64,000 nucleotides of DNA from Allobosea sp. 47.2.35 (GTDB lineage: Bacteria; Pseudomonadota; Alphaproteobacteria; Rhizobiales; Beijerinckiaceae), in assembly GCF_024655635.1 (NCBI RefSeq), contig NZ_JANLGI010000001.1, positions 186,001 through 250,000 on the forward strand, in the 5' to 3' direction. How positions within the stretch are numbered: the first letter of the stretch is position 1; every line of letters starts with the position of its first letter. Under the pieces are notes generated by a model that searched no databases, was not told the DNA's origin, and saw only the letters and a list, made by a program, of their open reading frames with translations. Below, in pieces: positions 25,976 through 32,798 of the stretch. Both the position numbers and the translations under genes were made by a program.

Positions 25976-26770
25976 CTAGCCGAGCCGGACGGAGATGCGC
26001 GCGGCCGCCGCGCGTACCGCTGCCAGATAGCGCCCCTCGATCGCGTCGAGATCGAACGCGGAATCGGGACCGGAGATGTCGATGGCCGCGACGACCTCGC
26101 CGCGACGGTTGACGACCGGTGCCGAGATCGAGCTGCCCGCCGCCTCCATGATGCCCCGGCTGACGACGTGCCCACGCGTGCGCGCCGCCGAGACGGCCTC
26201 GGTCAGTTGCTGAAGCGAGGTCGGGGTCTGGTTCGTCAGCGGCTCGAACACCGCGTTGCGGAAGAGATCCGCGAGTTCTGGTTGCGGCAGGCCGGAGAGC
26301 AGCAGCCAGCCCATCGGCGAGGCATAGGCCGGTACCCGCGAACCGACATTCATGTTGCTGAGGAAGCCCGAGCGGGTCTGGACGCAGCTCAGATAGAGCA
26401 CGTCGCGCTCGTCCCGGATCGCCAGATGCGCGGAGACCTGGGTCTCGTCGCGCAGCGCCTCCAGCTCGGGCCGCGCGATCTCGATGATGTCCTTCGAGGC
26501 GAGGAAGGCGAAGCCGATATTGAGCACGCGCGGCCCCAGCGTGAACTGCTTGGACTGCTCCTCTTCCAGGAAGCCCATATGCCGCAGCGTGTAGACCAGC
26601 CGGAAGACCGAGGAACGCGTTAGTCCGAGCTCGGCCGCGATCTCGGAAATGCCCAGCGGGCGGCCGGCGCCGGCGACGATTTCCAGCGCGCGCAGGCCGC
26701 GATGCAGGCCCGGCACGAAATACACCGCGTGGTTCTTGTGCTGCGTTTCCGCATCCGCTGCGTCTTGCAT
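25976..26770 (-). CDS. IclR-family regulator, probable regulator of the 15.6-26 kb block
   Basis: A 264-residue IclR protein. The winged helix contains PLGISEIAAELGLTRSSVFRLVYTLRHMGFL (about 41-71). The effector domain has the typical RDERDVLYLSCVQTRSGF and GEVVAAIDISGPDSAFD. It converges on BKACE with a 15-bp gap. A weak copy of the operator element found at 16.95 and 23.66 kb lies about 30 bp before its ATG, consistent with autoregulation and control of the whole block. Confidence 0.9.
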   Translation of the reverse strand: MQDAADAETQHKNHAVYFVPGLHRGLRALEIVAGAGRPLGISEIAAELGLTRSSVFRLVYTLRHMGFLEEEQSKQFTLGPRVLNIGFAFLASKDIIEIARPELEALRDETQVSAHLAIRDERDVLYLSCVQTRSGFLSNMNVGSRVPAYASPMGWLLLSGLPQPELADLFRNAVFEPLTNQTPTSLQQLTEAVSAARTRGHVVSRGIMEAAGSSISAPVVNRRGEVVAAIDISGPDSAFDLDAIEGRYLAAVRAAAARISVRLG

Positions 26771-26797
26771 GGCATCCCGACTCGCTGTCCTCGGTCG

Positions 26798-26812
26798 ATT
26801 TGCATGTAAAAC
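26798..26812. promoter_or_regulatory. Weak copy of the operator element before the second IclR gene
   Basis: The 15-base segment ATTTGCATGTAAAAC matches operator A at 10 of 15 positions, and all five differences are transitions. Its position, 28-42 bp before the IclR start, suits autorepression. The support is modest on its own. Confidence 0.35.
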
Positions 26813-26845
26813 ACTTGGTCGTCGGGGTCACCTGCGCGGATGGCA

Positions 26846-26879
26846 GCAGGATGCGCGGGCACGGTCGGGCGCATCCTGC
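26846..26879. terminator. 11-bp stem hairpin after the dipZ-like gene
   Basis: GCAGGATGCGC (26846-26856) and GCGCATCCTGC (26869-26879) pair perfectly across a 12-base loop. It lies just beyond the dipZ-like stop and upstream of the IclR promoter. No T-run follows, so it may be a barrier or mRNA-protecting hairpin rather than a classic terminator. Confidence 0.45.
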
Positions 26880-26902
26880 GTACCGCGCCGCGACCGGTCC
26901 GG

Positions 26903-28630
26903 TCAGCCGAAGGTGAAGGCGTAGGCACGTACGCCCGGGTCGAGGAACTCGATCTCGACGATTCGGTCGCCGACAGGTCCTGCCTGGCGCACCAGCTGGT
27001 AGAGCCGGCCGTCGCGAACGGTGCCGAAGCCCTGCTCGTCGGTATCGGAGCCGTGGCTTGCTCCTGGTGCTGCGCCGTCGATCCTGACGCGGAACCGGAC
27101 GGGCCGGTCGGGCGTGCCGGGGACCAGCACGAGATGCAGGTCACGGGCATGGACACGGTAGCGCAGTCCCCCACCGGCGGCATTCAGCGCAGCGAATTCG
27201 GGGCCGACCGTCCAGTTGCCCGACAGGCTCCAGAAATTCGCGGGCAGGGTGGCCGGATGCCGGTATTCGCGCGGCTGGTCGCGGGTGAGCGGGCCGGGGG
27301 AGGCGAAACGCTCGGCCTTGTCATGGCCGAGATAGGTCTCGGGGGAGCGCAGATTTCTCCGGTCGGCCTCCTTCTGCGTGCCCTGGCCTTCGACGGGCTG
27401 GCTGGGACTGGCGATGCCGGTGGCGTTCGCTTCGGCCAGCAGGCGCTGGATCACCCGCTCTGTCTGCTCGTAACGGCCTTCGCCGGTTGCCTGATGGCGG
27501 ATGCGGCCATCGGCACTGAGGATATGCAGACCCGGCCAGCCGCTGTTGCGGAAGGCGCGCCAGATGCGGAAATCATTGTCGAGCACGACCGGGTAGCGAA
27601 TGCCGAGCGCGGCGCTGGCTCGGGCGACATTGTCCTGGACCTTCTCGAAGGCGAATTCCGGGGCGTGGACGCCGATGACGACGAGGCCTTGCGCTTCGTA
27701 TTTGGCCGCCCAGCTCTTCACATGCGGCAGCGCGCGCAGGCAGTTGATGCAGGAATAGGTCCAGACATTGAGGAGGACGACCTTGCCGCGAAGATACTCG
27801 GCGCGAAGCGGGGCCGAGTTGACCCAGCCCGTTCGGCCAAGCAGCGAGGCGAGGGGGGCGGCGATCGTGTCGGGGCTCGCAGCCACCGCAGAGTTAGGCC
27901 AGAGGCTCGCGGGATCCGAAACCAGCTTCACCAGCGTGTTCTCCAGCTTGTTGGTCTGTTCGGTGGAAAGGCGCTGGAGCAGGCTGGTATCGAGGCCGAG
28001 GCCCAGCACAGTGACGCTGCCGATCGCGGCGATACCGGCGAGCCGGCGCGCCCGTTCGACCCAAGGCAGCGACGAGCGCAGGCGCATGAGCGCCAGCCGC
28101 CCGGCCATGAGCGCGGCTGCCAGCGAGGTGGCGGCGCCGATGCCGTAAGCGAGCAGAAGCGCGCCGGTCTGGGGGGCGGGGCCGCTCAAGGCGGCACCCG
28201 AGAGGATGAGACCCAGCACCGGACCGGCGCAGGGCGTCCAGAGCAGCCCGGTGGCTACGCCGAGTGCGACTGAGGAGATCAGGCCTGAGCGTCCGTCCCG
28301 AGCCCAGAGGGCCAGCCGCGATCCCGCCGCGACGAATGGCGCTGCGAGCCGGGCAGACAGCGCCGGCAGCACCAGGCCGAGGCCGAAGATGGCGAGCAGG
28401 ACCAGAGCAGCGGCACGGCCGAACTGGTTCGCGGCCACGGCCCAGCCGCCGGCGAATGCGGCAAGGCTCGCCACCGCCGCGAAGGCGATGGCGAGTCCCA
28501 GCAGCATCGGCAGGCCGCTCCGGCGGAAGGGCCGATCGGCACGCGCCAGGATGAAGGGCAGGACGGGAAGGATGCAGGGCGACGCGATCGTCAGAACGCC
28601 CGCGAGATAGGACAGGATGAAAAGCGACAT
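26903..28630 (-). CDS. DipZ-like fusion: CcdA-type membrane domain plus thioredoxin domain
   Basis: A 575-residue protein moving reducing power across the inner membrane. The N-terminal 220 residues form about six hydrophobic spans of the CcdA/DsbD-beta type, with the redox cysteines Cys19 (ASPCILP) and Cys134 (TPCAGP). A thioredoxin-like domain follows, with CINC at 294-297 and cis-Pro-containing SGWPGLHIL. The last 150 residues form a further domain of the DipZ C-terminal (carbohydrate-binding-like) type. The order matches mycobacterial DipZ. It sits beside Ohr, which fits a periplasmic thiol-repair role (inference). Confidence 0.87.
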   Translation of the reverse strand: MSLFILSYLAGVLTIASPCILPVLPFILARADRPFRRSGLPMLLGLAIAFAAVASLAAFAGGWAVAANQFGRAAALVLLAIFGLGLVLPALSARLAAPFVAAGSRLALWARDGRSGLISSVALGVATGLLWTPCAGPVLGLILSGAALSGPAPQTGALLLAYGIGAATSLAAALMAGRLALMRLRSSLPWVERARRLAGIAAIGSVTVLGLGLDTSLLQRLSTEQTNKLENTLVKLVSDPASLWPNSAVAASPDTIAAPLASLLGRTGWVNSAPLRAEYLRGKVVLLNVWTYSCINCLRALPHVKSWAAKYEAQGLVVIGVHAPEFAFEKVQDNVARASAALGIRYPVVLDNDFRIWRAFRNSGWPGLHILSADGRIRHQATGEGRYEQTERVIQRLLAEANATGIASPSQPVEGQGTQKEADRRNLRSPETYLGHDKAERFASPGPLTRDQPREYRHPATLPANFWSLSGNWTVGPEFAALNAAGGGLRYRVHARDLHLVLVPGTPDRPVRFRVRIDGAAPGASHGSDTDEQGFGTVRDGRLYQLVRQAGPVGDRIVEIEFLDPGVRAYAFTFG

Positions 28631-28745
28631 CGGGGCGCTCCCGTTCGGGCGGTGGCGTCGTCGGTGACAGGCTCGGGGTGCTCGAGCCGGCCATCCATGA
28701 CCCGATGGCTGTTCCCCGGCAGGGAAGCGGCCATCGGCTGGAGCG

Positions 28746-29156
28746 TCAGGCGATGGTGGTCACCACGTCGATGTTGCCGCGGGTCGCCTTCGAGTAGGGG
28801 CAGGTCTGGTGCGCCGCCTCGACCAGAGCCTCGGCGACCTCGCGCTCGATCCCGGGCAGGCTGACATTGAGCCGCGCCTGCAGGAAATAGGCACCGTCGG
28901 TGTTGGCGAGATCGACCTCGGCATCGACGGCGGTGTCCGCGGGCAGCCGGAGCTTGCGCGCGCCGGCGGCATGGCCGAGCGCGCCGATGAAGCAGGCCGA
29001 CCAACCTGCCGCGAAGAGCTGCTCCGGATTGGTGCCGGCGCCGGACGAGCCGGGCGGGGAGAGCGTGACGTCGAGGCGGCCGTCGGCGCTGCGAGCGGCG
29101 CCGTCGCGCCCGCCGGTGGTGTGGGTTCGGCCGGTATAGAGAACCTTGGTGCTCAT
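28746..29156 (-). CDS. ohr: Organic hydroperoxide resistance protein Ohr (1)
   Basis: A 136-residue OsmC/Ohr-family thiol peroxidase that reduces organic hydroperoxides. The two active cysteines are Cys55 (WSACFIGAL) and Cys119 (TCPYSK). Arg17 and Glu45, which hold the reduced site, are in place. The start at 29156 has AGGAAAAGG upstream; the longer frame from 29357 runs through the operators. It is divergent from ohrR across two palindromic operators. Confidence 0.93.
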   Translation of the reverse strand: MSTKVLYTGRTHTTGGRDGAARSADGRLDVTLSPPGSSGAGTNPEQLFAAGWSACFIGALGHAAGARKLRLPADTAVDAEVDLANTDGAYFLQARLNVSLPGIEREVAEALVEAAHQTCPYSKATRGNIDVVTTIA

Positions 29157-29180
29157 GAAGCTGCCTTTTCCTATTTGTAT

Positions 29181-29203
29181 CGTATCCGCTTTAATCGGAT
29201 ACG
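29181..29203. promoter_or_regulatory. OhrR operator candidate 1
   Basis: A perfect inverted repeat, CGTATCCG (29181-29188) and CGGATACG (29196-29203), around a 7-base spacer CTTTAAT, 25 bp before the ohr start. It shares TTTAATCGGAT with the second palindrome, as expected for two binding sites of one MarR-type dimer. Confidence 0.7.
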
Positions 29204-29240
29204 CTTTATCTGGGAATGCGCCGCCTCTTGTCAATCCCTT

Positions 29241-29253
29241 CCGATTTAATCGG
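29241..29253. promoter_or_regulatory. OhrR operator candidate 2
   Basis: A perfect 13-bp palindrome (CCGAT-TTA-ATCGG) with flanks extending the similarity to operator 1. It lies 52 bp before the ohrR start, placing one site near each divergent promoter. Confidence 0.65.
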
Positions 29254-29304
29254 ATGCGATTTATATGGTTGGCATGCAGCCTGGCCTGGATATGGGAGAC
29301 ATTC

Positions 29305-29760
29305 ATGACGCAATCGAAGCCGCCGGACCTTGCAACCCGGAATCTCGGCGATTTCATGTGTTTCGCGGTTTATTCGGCCAATCTCGCCTTTGGCCGGGCC
29401 TACAAGCCGATCCTCGAGGAGCTGGGCGTCACCTACACTCAGTGGATCGCGATCGTGGCACTGTGGGAGGATGACAATCAGACGGTGAAGAGCCTCGGCG
29501 AGAAGCTGTTCCTCGAATCGAACACGCTGACACCGCTCCTCAAGAAGCTCGAGGAACTCGGCTACCTGCGCCGCCAGCGCGATCCCGGCGACGAGCGGCA
29601 GGTGATCGTCAGCCTGACGGAGGAGGGGCGGCGCCTGCGCGAGCGGGGAGCACAGCGGAGTCTGGTCAAGGCGACAGGCATGGAGGCGGACGAGTTCGCG
29701 AAGACGCAGAAATCGATCGTCAAGCTCCGTAACAATCTGATCAAGCACGCGCAGGCGTGA
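29305..29760 (+). CDS. ohrR: MarR-family organic peroxide sensor OhrR
   Basis: A 151-residue MarR-family repressor of ohr. The sensing cysteine is Cys19 in GDFMCFAVYSAN, matching the reactive Cys15 region of B. subtilis OhrR. The winged helix-turn-helix contains SLGEKLFLESNTLTPLLKKL, and the wing DPGDERQVIVSLTEEG. The start at 29305 follows GGGAGACATTC. Peroxide oxidation of the Cys releases it from the two operators upstream and derepresses ohr and itself. Confidence 0.92.
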   Translation: MTQSKPPDLATRNLGDFMCFAVYSANLAFGRAYKPILEELGVTYTQWIAIVALWEDDNQTVKSLGEKLFLESNTLTPLLKKLEELGYLRRQRDPGDERQVIVSLTEEGRRLRERGAQRSLVKATGMEADEFAKTQKSIVKLRNNLIKHAQA

Positions 29761-29936
29761 TCGTCGCGGCTCAGATCGCCGGCCTTTGCGCTATGCGGAC
29801 ATCCGCGCGTTGCGCTGGATGCCCGGGACGCTTCGCGAGGCAGGTTCTCTTCGCGGTCCTGGCATGGCGACACGGAATCACATCGGATCGTGATCGCGGG
29901 GCCGCGCGGTCGTCGCCAGCCTAAGGAGTGCGGGCC

Positions 29937-30893
29937 ATGGACCGCTTCGATGCAATGCAGGTTCTGCTGGCGGTGGTCGATGCCGGCAGCCTGTCGGCTG
30001 GAAGCCGCAAGCTGAATGCGCCGCTGCCGAGCGTCAGCCGGAAGGTCGCGGAGCTCGAGCGCTATCTCGGTACCCGCCTTCTCGTGCGAACGAGCCGCAA
30101 TATCCAGCTTACCGATGCGGGCCGCGATTATGTCGATGCCGCCTGCCAGATCATGGCACAGCTCGATGACGCCGAGCTGCGGGCTTCGGGTGAATACGAA
30201 GAGCCGCGGGGCGTCCTGACGGTCACCATGCCGATCTCGTTCGGCCATGATCACATCCTGCCGCTCGCCTATGATTTCCTGTGCGAGCATCCCGAGATCA
30301 GGCTGAACGTGCTCTGCCTCGACCGGACCGTTAGCCTGATCGACGAGCATGTCGATGTCGGCATCCGGTTGGGTGCGCTCGCCGACAGTTCGCTGCATGC
30401 GGTCAAGATCGGCGAGTTCGGCTTCGTGACCTGTGCCAGTCCGGACTATCTGGCGCGCAAGGGGTATCCGGCGCGGCCGGAGGATCTCGCCGGCCATGAC
30501 GGCGTGGTTTTCGGACAGATCACCCAGCCGGGCTGGGTCTACCATCGGGAAGGCCGCAGGCTGGAAGCGCAGCCGGATGTCCGGATCCGCGCGAACACCG
30601 CCACCGCTGCCTTGACCGCCGCCTTGCGCGGGGCCGGGATCATCCGGGCTCCCCGCTATCAAGTTGCCAGGGCGCTGCAATCGGGCGCGCTGATCTCCCT
30701 TTTCGATGCCTATGAGAGCCCGTCGTTTCCGGTGCACCTGATCTATGCGCGTCAGGGCCTTCTCCCGCTCAAGGTGCGGGTGTTCATCGACTGGATGGTG
30801 CCACGGTTGCGGCGGGCCTTGAAGGAACTCGTCGCTCCCGTGCCTGCGGGAGATTCGCAGGGCGCCAAGCCGCTGGAGGCCGGCTCGGCGTGA
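29937..30893 (+). CDS. LysR-family transcriptional regulator
   Basis: A 318-residue LysR regulator. The N-terminal helix-turn-helix contains AMQVLLAVVDAGSLSAGSRKLNAPLPSVSRKVAELE (about 6-41). The periplasmic-binding-like effector domain follows, starting near GVLTVTMPISFG. AAGGAG 8 bases before the ATG fixes the start at 29937. It is the CrgA/DsdC-like subgroup that often controls a neighbouring oxidoreductase or stress gene. Here the next gene, on the same strand, is a second ohr, which it may regulate. Confidence 0.88.
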   Translation: MDRFDAMQVLLAVVDAGSLSAGSRKLNAPLPSVSRKVAELERYLGTRLLVRTSRNIQLTDAGRDYVDAACQIMAQLDDAELRASGEYEEPRGVLTVTMPISFGHDHILPLAYDFLCEHPEIRLNVLCLDRTVSLIDEHVDVGIRLGALADSSLHAVKIGEFGFVTCASPDYLARKGYPARPEDLAGHDGVVFGQITQPGWVYHREGRRLEAQPDVRIRANTATAALTAALRGAGIIRAPRYQVARALQSGALISLFDAYESPSFPVHLIYARQGLLPLKVRVFIDWMVPRLRRALKELVAPVPAGDSQGAKPLEAGSA

Positions 30894-30903
30894 GATCCAG
30901 CCG

Positions 30904-30931
30904 AGCCTCTTCTATCGTGGCATGAGAGGCT
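30904..30931 (+). terminator. Hairpin after the LysR gene
   Basis: AGCCTCT (30904-30910) and AGAGGCT (30925-30931) pair perfectly, and flanking CCAGCC/GGC can extend the stem with a bulge. It lies 10 bp after the LysR stop and before ohr-2. There is no strong T-run. Confidence 0.35.
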
Positions 30932-31015
30932 GGCTATCGCCTTTGCCGGCTGATGGCGGTTCGAGGGTTTTCCTAACTATCGGGCATCCCGAAGACTCCA
31001 GCAGGAGATTTGACC

Positions 31016-31438
31016 ATGCCCGCAAAGACCCTTTTCACTGCGAATGTTCATACTGTCGGCGGCCGCGAAGGCTGGGCGAAGAGCTCGGACGGCCAGCTCG
31101 ACGTCAAGCTGTCGATCCCTGGCTCGAACCGCCCCGGCACCAATCCCGAGCAGCTCTTCGCTGCCGGCTGGTCCGCCTGCTTCGAGGGCGCCCTGGCCCA
31201 TGCCGCTCGTGAACAGGGCGTCAGGCTGCGGCCCAAAACCGCCGTCGATGCCGAGGTCGATCTGGGGCTCGACGAGGTGGATGGCTACTTCCTGAGGGCC
31301 CGTCTGAACGTCAGCATTCCCGGCATCGCCGAGGATGTCGCGCAGCGGCTGGTCGATCGTGCGCATGCGACCTGCCCCTATTCGAAGATGACCCGCAACG
31401 GGATCGAGGCCCGCGTCGCGCTCGCCGTCGCAGCGTAG
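31016..31438 (+). CDS. Organic hydroperoxide resistance protein Ohr (2)
   Basis: A 140-residue OsmC/Ohr-family thiol peroxidase paralogous to the one at 28746. The active cysteines are Cys55 (WSACFEGAL) and Cys120 (TCPYSK), with NPEQLFAAGW conserved. The start at 31016 follows GCAGGAG. It lacks the OhrR-type palindromes upstream, so it must be regulated differently, perhaps by the LysR protein encoded just before it. Two Ohr copies within 3 kb suggest layered defence against lipid or aromatic peroxides. Confidence 0.92.
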   Translation: MPAKTLFTANVHTVGGREGWAKSSDGQLDVKLSIPGSNRPGTNPEQLFAAGWSACFEGALAHAAREQGVRLRPKTAVDAEVDLGLDEVDGYFLRARLNVSIPGIAEDVAQRLVDRAHATCPYSKMTRNGIEARVALAVAA

Positions 31439-31562
31439 GACAGGCCAGGGCTCCCGGAGCGCCTCATAACCTTAAGCCTCCGTCATCTCTGGGGGCGGAA
31501 GGCTTCACGGCGTCGGCTTCGCGTTGCCTGAGCGCTCGGTCGCTGCACCATGCGAAGCCTGC

Positions 31563-31595
31563 TGTGACCGCGAGCCGATCCGGCTCGCGGTCACA
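31563..31595. terminator. 14-bp perfect hairpin between convergent genes
   Basis: TGTGACCGCGAGCC (31563-31576) and its exact complement (31582-31595) flank a 5-base loop. It overlaps the stop codon of the TauE/SafE gene and lies between two convergent genes, the classic position of a bidirectional terminator, though no T-run is present. Confidence 0.55.
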
Positions 31596-32346
31596 GATAT
31601 CCCGAAACGCCGTCCCAGAGCAGCTTCAGCGCGGTGACGACCAGCAGGCCGTAGCAGGCGCGATAGACCTGGCGCTGGTCCAGCGCGCCGTGCAACCGCC
31701 ATCCCAGCCAGATTCCGGCGGGGATGGCGAGGAGGCAGATCGCCATCAGCGCCCAGACCTTGGCCTCGGGCTGGACCAGCATCAGCCAGGGCACCAGCTT
31801 GGTGGCGTTGCCGACGGTGAAGAACAGGCTGGTCGTGCCGGCGTAGATCTCCTTGCTGAGGCCGAGAGGCAGCAGATACATCGCCAGCGGCGGGCCGCCC
31901 GAATGCGCCACCATGGTGGTGATGCCGGAGGTGAAGCCCGCCGCGAGCGCCTTCGGCGTCGAGCGAGGCTGCACCGTGACCTCTCCGCCGCGCAGGAACC
32001 AGAGGCTGACGAAGACCAGCGTGATCGCAGCCATGACGATGGCGATGGCGCGATGGTCGAGGAGGCGGAACAGCAGGTAGCCGCAGCCGATGCCGATCAC
32101 GAGCGCCGGGACCAGCAGGACGAGATCGGGCTTCGACCAGGTCGAGGCCTTCCAATAGCGCAGGGCGTAGAGGTCCATCGCGACGAACAGCGGCGCGAGC
32201 ATACCGCCGGCCGTGACCGGATCCATCACGGTCGACAGGAGCGGGATGCCGACGATGGCGAAGCCGCCGCCGAATGCACCTCTCATGAAGCTGATCAGGA
32301 AGACGCCGGCAAAGGCGACCAAGACGATTGCTAGCGTCAGGTCCAT
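31591..32346 (-). CDS. TauE/SafE (TSUP) family sulfite/organic-acid exporter
   Basis: A 251-residue membrane protein with about eight hydrophobic spans. FMRGAFGGGFAIVGIPLLS is the TSUP N-terminal motif and TSGITTMVAHSGGPPLAMYLLPLGL the second repeat. Family members carry sulfite, sulfoacetate or other anions across the inner membrane. I chose the ATG at 32346 because the family starts just before the first span. The upstream extension of the frame is a shadow of the DUF1127 gene. The substrate is unknown. Confidence 0.87.
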   Translation of the reverse strand: MDLTLAIVLVAFAGVFLISFMRGAFGGGFAIVGIPLLSTVMDPVTAGGMLAPLFVAMDLYALRYWKASTWSKPDLVLLVPALVIGIGCGYLLFRLLDHRAIAIVMAAITLVFVSLWFLRGGEVTVQPRSTPKALAAGFTSGITTMVAHSGGPPLAMYLLPLGLSKEIYAGTTSLFFTVGNATKLVPWLMLVQPEAKVWALMAICLLAIPAGIWLGWRLHGALDQRQVYRACYGLLVVTALKLLWDGVSGYL

Positions 32347-32386
32347 GACGATGCGCCCCAAAGCGATGGCTGCTCGCGCCCTCGCA

Positions 32387-32623
32387 TCACATCGGCTTGC
32401 GGTCGGGCCGTGGTACGAGGCCGTGCACGGCCGCCTCGATCTGGCTTCTGGCGATCCCGATGTCGTGCAACGCATGCTCGTCGAACTCGTACAGGTCGGC
32501 AATGGCGGCGCGGTTGACGAAGTAGCGTGAGGCCGCCTGGTACAGCGCGCCCGGTAGGCGGAGCAATGCCTCGGAGCGCTTTGTGCTGACGGGGCGGGTG
32601 ATGATCGGCAGAACTGCGGACAT
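32387..32623 (-). CDS. DUF1127 (YjiS-like) small protein
   Basis: A 78-residue protein whose C-terminal half is a DUF1127 domain: DLYEFDEHALHDIGIARSQI. Such small proteins are common in alphaproteobacteria, and some bind RNA or affect phosphate and carbon metabolism. GGAGG, 6 bases before the ATG at 32623, fixes the start; longer frames are not supported. It is divergent from the MocR regulator by 174 bp. Confidence 0.85.
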   Translation of the reverse strand: MSAVLPIITRPVSTKRSEALLRLPGALYQAASRYFVNRAAIADLYEFDEHALHDIGIARSQIEAAVHGLVPRPDRKPM

Positions 32624-32763
32624 ATTGGCCTCCGTTGGGTTGCACCGGGCTGACATCGGCAACAAGCCCCCATCACGTTGGCGAGGTCGTCGCCAGCCGT
32701 CGTAACCCTCGCGATTTCCGGTGCGGCTGGGTTGATGCGAACAAAATGATCCGGTACATTGAT

Positions 32764-32798
32764 CGGAGCAATAAAAACATTGTACTCGGTGCAATAAA
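32764..32798 (+). promoter_or_regulatory. Direct repeats overlapping the MocR gene start
   Basis: CGGAGCAATAAA (32764-32775) and CGGTGCAATAAA (32787-32798) are direct repeats identical at 11 of 12 positions and offset by 23 bp, about two helical turns. The second ends on the A of the ATG. MocR-type regulators bind directly repeated sites, so this is a likely autoregulatory operator. Confidence 0.5.
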
